Below the pieces are notes generated by a model. That model was not told where the DNA came from. It saw only the letters and a list, made by a program, of their open reading frames with translations, and did no database searches. A stretch of DNA of 64,000 nucleotides from Euphorbia lathyris. Its lineage: Eukaryota; Streptophyta; Magnoliopsida; Malpighiales; Euphorbiaceae. Made by a program: the position numbers and the translations under genes. The stretch lies in assembly GCF_963576675.1 (NCBI RefSeq), contig NC_088911.1, forward strand, positions 77,467,256-77,531,255. The letters are read 5' to 3'. This document shows positions 1 through 11,033 of the stretch, piece by piece (the stretch's first letter is position 1; each line of letters begins with the position of its first letter).

Positions 1-970
1 GCATTGACATGTATGGAAAAGGGTACAAGGTGACATAATGAAATTAATCTTTTTGTACATCAACATGACATATTTAGAAGAATAAACACAAATTGTACTA
101 AAAGAGGATAATAAAAAAAATGATCTTTAGAAAATTGAAATAAAAGGGTAATTTTTATTTATGGAAGATAATTTTTAGAAATGGATAAATGAAAAAATAC
201 CTTTTGTACATGAGAAGTGATTTTTTTTAGAGACATTAGGAGTGTGCTTTTCTGGATAACCATTGCTCCATGTGAACTTTTAGGCAGCTTCTTAAAGAAG
301 ATTTCATACATGTAATTTTTGTAATCTCTTTTCATATGCGCTTTTAGATCGGACCTATATGTTAGATTCGGCTGAGTCTTTGCCCGAACCTATTTGTTTT
401 ATATTATATTAACTGTGAACTCTGTTTTCATAACCCCTATACCTAACTGCGGATCGCAGTTTATGATTTTGTGAAGCCAATTGCTTCTCAGTTTACGATT
501 TTGCGGAGAAAAATCATAAACTGTCAACATATCGAATTGGGTAAACCTTTCAAATCTCAGTCTCGAATGTGTAAACTAACTTAAAATATATATACTAAGC
601 TATATAAAAGAATTTATTATATAAAATCAAAAAAAAAAAATACTTACATGAATAGTTGGATTTTGGATTAATGTATTCAACTGAAATTGGATTGAAAATA
701 ATGAGAAGTGAAACTATAAAATTAATTTTTAAAGTATCTGATCTGATCAGAGATGGTGTAATTAGTGTAATTGGTCTACATTTCTAAACTTACTATCAAT
801 TAGGCGAGTTTTAGAATTTAACTTTAAAAATATAAAAAGGTAAAGGTAGATAAGATAATATATTTGCTGCGGTTATATGTTATCATCATCCGTAATGTGG
901 AAGGCTAATTATTGGAGTGGGAGTCCGGTGGATTTTGTATCATACAGAAAATTGTAAAAAGCTAATAATT
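1..970. other. Intergenic upstream region, no gene seen
   Basis: This AT-rich stretch has no open frame of note and no transposon ends that I can recognise. Its right part must contain the promoter of the dioxygenase gene that starts at 1057. A poly-A run near 630 and short AT repeats are the only low-complexity features. Confidence 0.5.
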
Positions 971-990
971 ATATAATATATATATACATT
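971..990 (+). promoter_or_regulatory. Probable TATA box of the dioxygenase gene
   Basis: A run of alternating A and T containing TATATATA lies about 70-85 bp before the ATG at 1057. That spacing suits a plant core promoter with a short 5' leader. The run is AT-rich enough that it could be chance. Confidence 0.45.
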
Positions 991-1056
991 TATTATGAAT
1001 GAGAAGATCAAATTGATCACCAACCACATCCTTGAGATTCCAAACAAATAGAAAAA

Positions 1057-2457
1057 ATGAATTCCGAATTCGGCAGTGATTATAGTCGAAGAAGGGAGTT
1101 GAAAGCTTTTGATGAGACAAAAGAAGGTGTTAAAGGGCTAGTTGATGCTGGGATCACTCTTATCCCTCCTATTTTCCATCGACCACCCGCCCACATCATT
1201 TCGCCTACTACTTGTGCTGCTGCCGCTGATCTCAACTTGAGTTTTCCCCTCATTGATCTATCAGGTGTTGACAAAGATTCAACTCTGCGCAAAGAGGTTG
1301 TTGAAAAACTACGAAAGGCTTCCGAGACTTGGGGATTTTTCCAAGTGATCAACCACGAGATTCCTCTGAATATCCTGGAGGAGATGAAGGAAGGAGTAAG
1401 GAGATTTTTCGAGCAAGATTCTGAGATTAAAAAGGAATACTATACTCGTGACATCACCAAAAAAGTTGGATATAATAGCAACTTCGATTTGTATACTGCC
1501 CCTTCTACTAACTGGAGAGATACAATTTTTTTCCAATTAGTTCCAGATCCTCCCACTGCTCAAGAACTTCCAACTACTTGCAGGTCAGGAATGTTAAACC
1601 TTTCTATTGCTATTGATTTTATAGGGAAAAAGCAGCACTCTGCATTGACATTTTGATTTTGATTTTGATGATTGTGATAAAATGATACTATAGTTTTCAA
1701 TGCTCTATTGAAGTTAATTACGTGACAAAGGAAGTTTTCATTTTTGTGCAATCAATGTACGAAGATAAAGCCTATTGTCAACTCAAATTCAAATGAAAAT
1801 GTTTAAGTGGTGTAGGTTTTTTTTTCAACTTTTCCCAAATTTATATACATGAAAAGAAAATAATTTTTGTTTTTATTTTGCAGAGACATAGTGATAGAAT
1901 ACTTAAAACAAGTTGAGAAATTTGGAAATAGAGTGTTGGAATTATTGTCAGAAGGTCTAGGATTGGAGGCAAACTACTTGAAAGACATAGGTTGTGGCGA
2001 AGGAGTTTTTATTCTAGGGCATTACTATCCAGCATGCCCACAGCCAGAATTAACATTTGGCACAAGTCAGCATGCTGATAATGACTTTCTAACTGTTCTT
2101 CTGCAAGACCAAATTGGGGGTCTTCAAGTTCTTCATCAGAATCAATGGGTTGATGTCCCTCCTAATCCTGCTGCTCTTGTTATTAATATTGGTGACCTTC
2201 TGCAGCTGATATCAAATGATAAATTGATAAGCGTGGAGCATAGGGTGCTGCCTAACCCTACTGCACCAAGAGTATCTGTGGCCAGCTTTTTTAGCACAAA
2301 TGTAAAATCAACTCCCAGAATTTATGAACCTATCAAGGAACTGTTATCTCAAGATAATCCTCCTAGGTACAGACAAACCACAGTCAAAGAATACAGTACC
2401 TACTTCAATGCTAAAGGCCTTGATGGCACTTCTCCTCTGCTGCATTTCAGGCTCTGA
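1057..2457 (+). CDS. 2-oxoglutarate/Fe(II)-dependent dioxygenase (1-aminocyclopropane-1-carboxylate oxidase homolog type)
   Basis: Two exons, 1057-1583 and 1884-2457, are joined across a 300-bp GT-AG intron that splits an Arg codon, giving about 366 residues, normal for this plant family. The N-terminal dioxygenase domain (about residues 60-165) contains [12 protein letters not shown]. The C-terminal jelly-roll domain keeps the iron ligands (HAD, about H239 and D241; EHR, about H295) and the 2-oxoglutarate-binding RVS (about R305, S307). The protein should be a soluble cytosolic enzyme that hydroxylates or desaturates a small molecule with O2 and 2-oxoglutarate. It belongs to the DOXC-type group that includes ACC-oxidase homologs and deacetoxyvindoline-4-hydroxylase-like enzymes; the substrate cannot be told. 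It lacks the second intron usual in this subfamily, before the codons for LISND. No frameshift or stop is seen, so it may be functional. Confidence 0.9.
1584..1883 (+). other. Intron 1 of the dioxygenase gene
   Basis: The donor is CAG|GTCAGG and the acceptor TTTTGCAG|AG, with a T-rich tract before the acceptor. Removing it restores the family sequence ...[10 protein letters not shown]..., the usual first intron position for this group. Confidence 0.85.
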
Positions 2458-3379
2458 GATTTTCCATAAAATAGATTGCTTAATGACTAATTCTTATGGA
2501 ACTTTTCTCTATGAATCTCAAGTATATATCAATTTAGAGATTAAATTAAAAACACTTGTGACTTGTCATTGTCTTCAATGAAAGATCTAAATCAAAAAAT
2601 TCATTCGATGATTTACTTGATTCTGTGGCAACTAAATTGGAAATTATACGATGGATCCAAGATTCACTAATAACTGTGCTTGGAGTACTCTCTTGTGATT
2701 CATCAGGTGCTCAAATTTTTTTTTTTTTTTTTTTTTTTGATGCTTTTGCGGGTAAGTTGCACCTATGGTACTTGAATTTGTTTTTGTTATCTACACTTTA
2801 CATTTGGACATAAAAACACCCGAACTTATTTGTCTAGGCACCTGTAAGTTCAGGTATTTTTATATGCAAAAGTCAAGTCTATGTACTTGTAAGTTAATTT
2901 ATGGATGGTTTTTCCGAAAACCACATTGTCTGCTGTTTCATTTGAAGAAGATATAGTTGATCTGTATGGAATAGAATTATATACCTGAGTTTTGATAGAG
3001 TATCGATATCATTGCTTTGGGATGAAATCCTACATGTTTTTCCTTTGATGTTGTTTATCTAATTAGTTATTGGGTTGGTCATGAACAGTGCAATTCAAGT
3101 TCTATAACTTCCAAAAACAGGCTTTCCCTTTGCAATTTGGAAACTTCCTCGTTCCATGAACACAATTCAGTGTGTGGACAGAAAAGAATGACCAGAACTA
3201 TTTCGATACACTGCAAAGGACAATTCTGCCAACATAGTTTATACGAGCAGTGATGGTAGAAGCTGGAATTTGCTTGGAAATTTTCCATACAGTGTATACT
3301 AGAATTCAAAGTTGAGATCTTTAATTGGTATTAGTTAGTAGCAGTTTTGTTATGTATTGATATGTGGGTTTGGTCGCAG
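2458..3379. other. 3' flank and spacer, no gene seen
   Basis: This holds the 3' region of the dioxygenase gene and AT-rich spacer, including a run of about 20 T near 2720. No frame resembles a known protein. The last part, ending in TCGCAG at 3379, looks like the end of an intron belonging to the pseudo-exon that follows. Confidence 0.5.
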
Positions 3380-3590
3380 CTGATATCAAATGATAAGTTT
3401 GTAAGTGTGGATCATAGAGTGGAGGCCAAGAATATCAGTGGCATCTTTCTTTAGCACATCTGTAATGCCAACTTCAAGACTTTATGGACCTATTAAAGAA
3501 TTGTTAAGTGAAGATAATCCCCCAAAGTCTACTCTAATGGAAGAGGCCTTGATGGCACTTCTCCTCTGCTCCATTTCAACCGTTAACTTC
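3380..3590 (+). pseudogene. Third-exon fragment of a second 2-oxoglutarate dioxygenase
   Basis: Conceptual translation gives [14 protein letters not shown], then in another frame [20 protein letters not shown] and [12 protein letters not shown], then in a third frame [11 protein letters not shown] and a stop. This is the C-terminal quarter of the enzyme family encoded at 1057-2457. Short deletions removed the residues between the iron-binding His and the RVS motif, and most of the segment before GLDG, breaking the frame twice. The fragment begins right after a CAG acceptor-like site at 3377-3379, where relatives have intron 2, so it derives from a copy that still had that intron. No exon 1 or 2 is seen beside it. 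Confidence 0.85.
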
Positions 3591-4734
3591 TTCATCTGCA
3601 CACTGCCTTGTCATTTGCTAGCTGCTAAATAAAACCAAGCGCTTTTGTCTTTGGAATCAACTTAATTAAATGCATTTCACTTGTTATTTACTGGATCGAT
3701 TCATGATAGCCACATGTACCAAACTAATTAAAGGTTTTACTTTTCCATAATGGACTATGATACCAACTCACGAAAATTGGTGCATCGAAAACCCAACAAC
3801 TTAATTCCAAGGAAAGCTAATGAATAAGTGTCGGACAAAAAGAATCATAACAAAACTAGGTTGTAAAGATCCGATCTCATTCTCCAACAATTAAGAATTT
3901 AATCTTGAACTGTTCAATTATAATGCCCCCAAAGAACACAAAATAAACCTCTCATAAATCTTTTATTAAAATAAAAACTTACGAGCTAACATATGAAAGA
4001 GCTCATCCTTAAATACATAACACAAATGCAAACTATGACTTGAAGTGTCTTTTACATGCCTTAGACACTAACAATAATACAATGACATTTAGGTAATTAA
4101 CTTAGTCAAACATACAAACACGTAAATCTGTTAGACTATTGACAATACAACAATAATCAATAATAGCAATACAAAATCCAAGAATACCAATACCGAATCT
4201 AATAAGGGTAAAAATGAAATCAATTCCATATGAATTTGACAAGGTCCACACAGCATTGCAATTGCCCATTTGACAATTCAAATATGAATTTGACAATTCA
4301 AATATGAAATCAATTCATATTGATTTGATTAGTTATTCCCATCAATTCAAATGGCTAAAATTCAACTGGTGATTTTTGAATCACTTTCACCGCTCGTTTC
4401 GTTTAGGCTTGTTCGGGTTCTTTGATTTTTTCACTTTTCAAGTAACATGAGAGGTACGAAAAAGTTAGAGTTTCCTAAATTTTATTTGTGTCATTTTAAT
4501 CTGATATATCTAACATTTGCACCACATTTGTTTGAAGATCCTCTTCGAACTTCTTTGCATGTGTTCGAGTAACAGGTCCATCCGGTAAACATATTCGCGC
4601 CATGTGAGAATCCGGATTTTTAGTCCGGGTTATACCACTCCCCCATCATGAGGATTCGACCTTGAATCAGAATCTACATCATAAAAAGATAAATCAGAAA
4701 CATTAAAGTAGCAGATACATTATACTCACCAGGT
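3591..4734. other. Non-coding spacer with short direct repeats
   Basis: No credible coding frame. Around 4260-4315 there is a short tandem repeat of a unit containing TTGACAATTCAAATATGAA. The right end may belong to the decayed gypsy element that follows, but I cannot define its boundary. Confidence 0.45.
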
Positions 4735-5345
4735 AAGTCAATTTTTTAGGCGTTGTCATTAACACGTTCTAAAACTCAAAATGGACCATCGCCTCGGGGT
4801 TGAAGCTTATTTTTATGAAGTCCTAGAAACTGTTCTTTTTGAAAATGCACCCACTCGTCTATTTTTCTCTTCAATGTGCTTGCGAACTTTCTCGTGAATG
4901 GACTGCAGTAATTCTACCTTTTTAACGCCATCTGTACTAGACCTGGCACCACAAGTAAAGGTAACAAAGCTATCAGCGTAAGAGGGTAAATATCATAAAC
5001 AATTTGAAATGAAAAAAACAAAGTAGATGAGTGAATACTACGATTATATCCAAATTCTACCACATGTAAACAGTCTTCCCAATTCTTAAGATTTTTCCCA
5101 ACCATAGTGCACAAAATCTGACCAAGAGTTCGATTAACGATCTCGGTTTGTCCCTCCATTTGAGGATGACAAGCGGTAAAGTACAAAAGCTCAGTACCCA
5201 ATCGACTCCATAAAACACTCTAAAACTGAGTAAAAAATTTAGCATCTCGGTTGGATACTATAGTTTTTTTGGACTCCAAATAACTTAACAACATCCCGAA
5301 AGAAAAGATCAGCAACATGAGTAGCATCCAAGGTTGTAAAAGCCG
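4735..5345 (-). pseudogene. Ty3/gypsy integrase C-terminal relic
   Basis: Read on the minus strand through frameshifts, this gives DATHVADLFFRDVVKLFGV, then CHPQMEGQTEIVNRTLGQIL, then GKNLKNWEDCLHVVEFGYNR, and further left KLQPRGDGPF and NDNA-KIDLPGEY. These are the end of the integrase core and the following C-terminal region of plant Ty3/gypsy Pol. HPQMEGQTE corresponds to the segment with the third catalytic acid (Glu). Several stops and frameshifts show it is long dead. No matching LTR pair was found. Confidence 0.85.
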
Positions 5346-6956
5346 TTAGATGATGGTCGGGTGGACATGGCCCTTGGAGATTAATCGGGGATTAATCGGA
5401 TTTGTGTTTTGTAGTTTTTTTATTTTTATTAAATAAATTATGATATAAATACGATTAATATATAAATTATACTATGTAAAAATAATAATAGAAAATATTT
5501 AGGATAGAAAAAAAATATATATATATATATTAATATTATTTACATTAATGTCCTTAAAAATAAAAAAAATGGGTCAAGAAAATAACATTAATAACAAAAT
5601 ATGTCAAAATAAAATAAAATTAATATTCTTAAAAATACATTTAATAGTATAAGGTCCTTTTTTGTAATTTAATAGCTTATTTCAAATTTAAAAAATTGAT
5701 ATAAAATTTACCAGTCAATTTTTTCAAAAGAGCTACCTGGGGCCGCCTAGACCAATCTAGGACCACATCGGCGTCAAAAAATCGATAAACCGATTTACAT
5801 CACTCGACTTGAGGAGATTGGGGTGTAACAATAGCCTCATTCTAGCCTCAAATTTCTCTTTATAGACGATCATTTCCCTAGATGACTTGATTAATTGCCC
5901 TCGTCTCCTCCAATAACGCAGATAGCTCATATGGCTGCCCAATCCTGTACGCCACTGATATTCCATCTAGATCCTTCTAGACAATTTTCATCCAGGCTTC
6001 CACTCGACGTTTGGACTCTAGTGTTTTATGTCCCTCAGCAAACTCAAACATGGCCCCGCGCGGTCACACCTTCTTTTGCATTCTCTCGTATAAGTCCACA
6101 ACGGTCAAACCATCGCTTAAAAGGTATAAAGGCACCTTCACTACCACTTTTAGGTCACCTGATATTACACCACTTGCGGACGATGAATAGATGACTCACG
6201 TTTAACCATCAACGCTTTTCGCACATGAGGATTCCTAACACTTTGTTTCCCTTCCTGTCCCCCACGACCAGCCTTAACTGTTTTACATTTTGTTTGCGTG
6301 AACCGACTCATATCAATTAACATCGAATCCCTAAGCTTTTCCCTAGAAAGACTTACAACCTTCACGTGATTTGACTCATCAGACATACTCAGCAACATGG
6401 TAGCTCCCACTCCCCCGAAATAAGGCCTCACGAAAATAAAATAAAACCTCAAAAATTTAAGCACAAATGGTTGAGAAACGCATATCTACGCTCGACCTCG
6501 TTCCATAAAACAACCACAGTGACCTCCGACGTCTCGCAAAAGCCTACCCAGCACATGTTCACAAATGCAAGTAGACAGACAGACTTTGGCAAAGAAAAAG
6601 GAAGACACCTTGCAGAGAGAACATAAGTAGGAATTTTCTCCAAAAGTTTCCATAACTTAAAAAATGGCACCTATTTATAGTAGCCAAAAGACAAGCCAAA
6701 CGACAGCAAGACAGAACGACCACAAGCTCGACACTTATCCATAACACATCTGCTAAACCTTTCAAACACAGTAAATTCTTATCAGGTCATCATTACACTC
6801 AGAGCTCGAGAAAAAACCCCTCAGCTTTGAAGCAGCTGACATCCTCTAATTGAAGCCTTCTGACAAACCACTTCAAATTTGCTTCAGCACTTTGTAACCA
6901 CCTCACCTAGTCTGCTCCTCGCCAACCTCACATACATTGTTTCGGAACACCTAACC
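5346..6956. other. Decayed repetitive DNA of unclear origin
   Basis: An AT-rich part (5400-5740) is followed by more GC-balanced sequence with several short open frames on both strands. None is a clear protein. A minus-strand segment near 5760-5965 (containing VYKEKFEARMRLLLHPN) faintly recalls a gypsy Gag core. The stretch lies between a gypsy integrase relic and a probable LTR, so degenerate retrotransposon DNA is the likeliest content. Confidence 0.35.
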
Positions 6957-7242
6957 GAAGGAGGGAGTAATTGATAAGCATATGAGCCAAACCCACCAAA
7001 CAGGAATAAGGCCCATCAGCCATAATGAAGGTGCGACCCAGGCCCAACCCACATCAGAAGTCCTATATATAAAGAACCAACCCCACTAATAGAGGTCTCA
7101 TTTCTCTCTCTCTTTATAGTTGCATTGTTTCCCATTTCACTTATCTAACTTGGACGTCAGAGTGTTCCTAAGGACTGCTCCCTGTATAGGAGGAGTCTCT
7201 GTGAAGAAAGCAACCCAGGAAATCTCATGTCTCCATTACACA
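6957..7242 (+). repeat. Probable polypurine tract and 3' or solo LTR of a Ty3/gypsy element
   Basis: GAAGGAGGGAGTAAT (6957-6971) looks like a polypurine tract. It is followed by TGATAAG..., and the block ends ...CCATTACACA at 7242. Inside are TATATAAAG near 7066 and the GGACGTCAGAGTGTTCC stretch, which recalls the 3' part of many gypsy LTRs. The resulting LTR, 6972-7242, is about 271 bp. I could not find a second copy in the window, so it may be the 3' end of a truncated element. Confidence 0.45.
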
Positions 7243-7270
7243 TTATTTTAAATATCAAAATAAATTAAGG

Positions 7271-7826
7271 GTTAATTTCAAATAAATACCTTATAGTTTC
7301 ACGAATTTGCAGATGGGTACGTGTGGGTTTTTTCGTTACAAACCAAACAATGTGGTTTTCGATGTTAACAAATTCGCACCAACTGCCCTAACTCTGTTAA
7401 AAGTTGGGGATATTTTCGGGAAAATTTGACTTTTTTTACTTTTCTCTCTCTCCTTCTTGTTTCTTCTCTTTTCTTATTTTTTTAATTTTGGAATTCCGAA
7501 CTTTCTGGAAAATGTCTGGACATGCTTCAAGGTCTGGAATTTCTAGACGTTTTTCAGAACATATGGAATTCCAGAATTAAAAAAAAGAGTAGAAACAAGA
7601 AGAGGGAGAAGAAGAGAAAAAAGTCAAAAAAGTAAAAAAGAAAAATGAAGTCAAAAAATTCATTTTTTCCAAAATATATGTATGTCACGTAAGACTTTTA
7701 ACAGAGTTAGGGTAGGTGTCGCGAATTTGTTAATGGCACAAACTACATAGTTTGGTTTGTAACGAAAAAACTATAGGTATCAATCTGTAAATTTGTGAAA
7801 TCACATAGCATTTATTTGAAATTAAC
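7271..7826. mobile_element. Foldback (long terminal inverted repeat) element, about 560 bp
   Basis: The left arm begins GTTAATTTCAAATAAATACC and the right arm ends TTTATTTGAAATTAAC. Pairing continues inward for about 150 bp, with GTTACAAACCAAAC facing GTTTGGTTTGTAAC and CCTAACTCTGTTAAAAG facing CTTTTAACAGAGTTAGG. The centre holds a smaller inverted repeat with GGAATTCCGAA-like ends. There is no coding capacity. I could not fix a target duplication, so the superfamily is open; long arms suggest a Mutator-like or foldback type. Confidence 0.75.
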
Positions 7827-8040
7827 ATTAGAATTAATTCAGAAAATATAACTAGAGTTCACATTTAAACATAACTTAATTATATATAGTGTAATCAATC
7901 ATATAATAAAACACACTAATTAATAAGTAAAATAAACGGTCGGTTAATCAAAATCAACGGTTTTTGCAAACCTAATCTAAACTGTTAATTGTTATAATCA
8001 ATATATATAAACTTAAATCGTGTCCATTGATTCGATTAAT

Positions 8041-9440
8041 CAACTTTTCTGGGTAAATTACATACGTGGTGTACAACCTTTACCCCAAATCACACTTTGG
8101 TGTACAACCAAAATTTTGTCACAGTAAACCGTACGAGCTTTAGGTGACCTCCCACTAAAGTGTACAGCCGGTTTTTATGACCGGTCAACGCTGGTCAACT
8201 ATGCCACGTCAGCATTTTTTAATGGTAGAATTAAAAAAAATGGGACCCACTCTTTATGAAATGACTAAAATACCCCTATCTTCTTGCTTCAACCCATCTC
8301 TCCTATTTCTCTCTATAAGTCTTCTCTCACTCCTCCTGGTTCGTTTTCAACATAATACTACCCAAAATCACCATAACTGAACAAAGTACAAATTTTGGAT
8401 CTAAAAGTTTAGATAAATTATGCACAAACTCACTATCTTTATGTTTCACGATCTTGATCTCGCCGTCACCACCGATCCAAACAATCTCTCTCACCTCCTT
8501 TACCCTTCTTGGCTAACTCCCTCGAAAAACCCTTCCTAAGCAGGTAGAGTTTAAATCAAACACAAATGGTCCATTAAAGAAAAAATTCAAAACAAAATTG
8601 AACCCAGTATTTAAATTTACAGTACACAAATGGTGGGTTTAAAAAAAACCCAATAAAGCTGTATAACTCCATTTTAAATTCCAAACAAAATTGAATAACT
8701 CCATTTGAAATGGGTGATTATGAGTTTCAGGTTTCCAAAATGGAGGAGTAAAAGACACTCGTCAACCCAGAAAAATCCATCGCACCACCACTGCTCCTGT
8801 TCGGTATTTGCCCCTTTCCAAAGGAATGATTTTTTTCCCAAAGCCGACTTCCTTTATCGAGCGGCTCTCTCTGTTGACGATAAGAGCGATGGTCCAGGCT
8901 GTCTGAAATAAGCCATACTTTTGGTCAAGTCACCGCCGTTCCGCCCCCTAAACCCAAAAAAATGGTGCCTGCTCTTATAGATCGAATGAAGAGGGCGCAG
9001 GAGGGGTTTGTGGCTAGAGTTGCGGAAGAATGGGTGAATTGCGGCGGAAAGAAAGAGAAGGTGGAGATTGTGGAGGCAATTACGGTGGAGATGAAGGAAT
9101 TGGGTTTAGGGATTCTGGGTTTTCATGATTGAATCAGTGAGGAGGAGGAGGAGGAGAGGAGGAGTGAGAGAGAATTGGGAAATTCTTTTCTATTAGGGGT
9201 ATAAAAGTAATTTAGTGATATGTAGGGGTCATTTTTAATTTTTAAAGAGTGAAAATTGATGACATGTCACGTTGACCAAGTAATTAACAGGGTTGACCGG
9301 TCATTTTTACCTGCTGTACACTTTAGTGGGAGGTCACTAAAAGGTTGTACAGTTTAGTGTGACAAAATTTTGGTTGTACACCAAAGTGTGATTACGGGTA
9401 AAGGTTATACACCACGTATGTAATTTACCCCAACTTTTCT
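8041..9440. mobile_element. Mutator-like foldback element 1 with 10-bp target duplication and a captured coding fragment
   Basis: Termini at 8051 (GGGTAAATTACATACGTGG) and 9430 (its complement) are flanked on both sides by the same 10 bp, CAACTTTTCT (8041-8050 and 9431-9440). A 9-11-bp duplication with long inverted repeats is typical of Mutator-like elements. The arms pair for roughly 200 bp. There is no transposase, so it is non-autonomous. Inside is GC-richer DNA that reads as a protein fragment (8705-9132), making it a Pack-MULE candidate. A relative sits at 11036-12756. Confidence 0.85.
8705..9132 (+). pseudogene. Unrecognised gene fragment carried inside the Mutator-like element
   Basis: This GC-richer stretch stands out from its AT-rich carrier. 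From about 8887 to a TGA at 9130-9132 one frame is open and contains HTFGQVTAVPPPKPKK, then MVPALIDRMKRAQEGF and VEIVEAITVEMKELGLG. The sequence before 8880 continues in another frame, implying at least one frameshift. The composition (Pro/Lys-rich linker, then a charged helical end) looks like a genuine exon. I do not recognise the parent gene. It is probably a captured host fragment, though an ancestral element gene cannot be excluded. Confidence 0.5.
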
Positions 9441-9493
9441 ATTCAATTTGGGTAACGGCTTTGGTGGGGTTTTTTTTCTACCCCTAAAACTGA

Positions 9494-11033
9494 GAAAAAT
9501 TACAAAATTGGGTGGAATAGGAGGCTCATTTACATATTTAGACCAATTACCCAAGCCATTACATATACATATACTATTTATTTATGACTTTCCCAAAATA
9601 CCCCAAACATTTTATCTTCCCCCTTCCTTTATATTATAATCCATTTTTTCATCATCCTATCTCTTCTTCCTCTCTTTGTCTCTCTGTTATTGTGCGAATC
9701 GAAGGCATGGTCTTCATCTTCCAGTTTCTTCTTCGTCTTTTTGTTTCTTTCTTCTTATACAAATCATTGTTATTCGACGTTCTTCTGAGTTTATCATATG
9801 TTTATTATCGATTTCAATGGCAAAAAGCAGAAAGAAGGTAAGTATCTACTGTATTTCTCATGTTTCATCCTCCTCTCTTTCCAGAAAATGGTTTCACAAA
9901 ATGAGTTTGATTCACATTTTGCGAAGCAAAATCATCCTCTGAAGTTGTATTTTCTCCATAAAATAACTTCGCAGAATGATTTTGCTTCACATTTTGCGAA
10001 AACCTGCGAAGCAAAATAATCATTTTTTCAGCTTGTATTTCTCTTTGCAGACTTCACAGTTTTGCTTTCTGCGAAGCAAAATCATTTTCCAGGTTGTATT
10101 TCTCTTCGCAATTTTGCTTTCTGCGAAGCGTTTCTTTCATTATTTCCCTAAAATGACTTAATTTTTGTATAGGTTAAATACAAAGGCATCAAATTTAAGT
10201 ATTCGTTTAGCTTGAATACAAAGACATCAATCACAATGAGGGGTGATTGGGATGTGATAAAGATGGTGAAGACCAGATGTTCTAGTTCTTTTTGCTTCTG
10301 AACTTTTTAATAAATGTTTTGGAAGCACATTTCCTCCCAAATGTTCTAGAAGCACACTGAATATTTTGCTAATCATTCCTCTCAAATGTTCTGGAAAGCA
10401 CACTTCCTCCATTGTTGGGGTTTATCGTTTGAATTATTGTTGCAATCGTGTTATAAATGTTGATAATGTTATGTTTTTAATGTCATTTGGCTAATCATGT
10501 TATTTACTTGTGTATAGTTCCATCAAATAACAAAATATACCACTTCGCATTTTTCCCAAATTGCGAAGGCATCGAATGTAAATACTAATTCAGTACATGA
10601 ATTTGTTTCGCAGTTTGCAAAAAACTACGAAGAAGTATTTATCTTCACAGGCTTTGCAGTTTGCGAAACTGCGAAGTAAAATCATATGCAGGAAGTATTA
10701 TCCTGAGAAAAATGTACAAAATAATAAAAAAACGGAGTGACAAGTTCGCAAGAATAATCATTTTACGTATATATGAGTCGATAATTAAAAAAAACGGAGT
10801 GCCAAATTCGCAAACTAAAAAAGAAACGAAGAGAGAATAAAGGAAGAGTAAGAAATTTCTAAATTGTTTTATATATATGAAGGGTATTTTGGAATTTTTT
10901 TTTTAAAGTTGTGCGCAATGCACTTACATTAAACAAAGGAAAATTACAAATAAATAGTCTAGATATATAATGATTTGAATAATTGGTATAAATATATAAA
11001 TGGTCTCTAATTTAACCCAATTTTATAATTTTC
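9494..11033. mobile_element. Degenerate foldback element carrying TTTGCGAAGCAAAA repeats
   Basis: The left arm, starting near GAAAAATTACAAAATTGGGT (9494), is complementary to the right arm ending ACCCAATTTTATAATTTTC (11033). Similarity continues for about 110 bp (CATTTACATATTTAGACCAATTA against its complement) and includes CCAAAATACCC near 9593 against GGGTATTTTGG near 10882. Most mismatches are C-to-T or G-to-A, as expected of methylated, decayed DNA. The right end was later split by the neighbouring Mutator-like element. No transposase is present. Confidence 0.6.
9900..10690. repeat. Clustered repeats of a TTTGCGAAGCAAAATCAT-like motif
   Basis: Variants of TTTTGCGAAGCAAAATCAT, CTGCGAAGCAAAATCATTTT and TTCGCAGAATGATTTTGC recur at about 9900-10135 and again at about 10550-10685, often 40-60 bp apart and in both orientations. 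The core GCGAAGC / GCTTCGC is a short inverted repeat, so each copy can pair with itself or a neighbour. They lie inside the foldback element. Confidence 0.65.

Noticed and set aside
5757..5966. Minus-strand 69-codon frame as a gypsy Gag fragment
   Set aside because: Resemblance is limited to a short stretch (VYKEKFEARMRLLLHPN) and I cannot support a family call.
8177..8380. 67-codon ORF inside Mutator-like element 1
   Set aside because: It begins in the terminal inverted repeat and has low-complexity Ser/Leu-rich sequence, with no homology pattern.
9448..10161. Cluster of short overlapping ORFs rich in Phe, Leu and Ser
   Set aside because: They arise from T-rich repeat DNA inside a foldback element; different frames overlap with no consistent coding signal.
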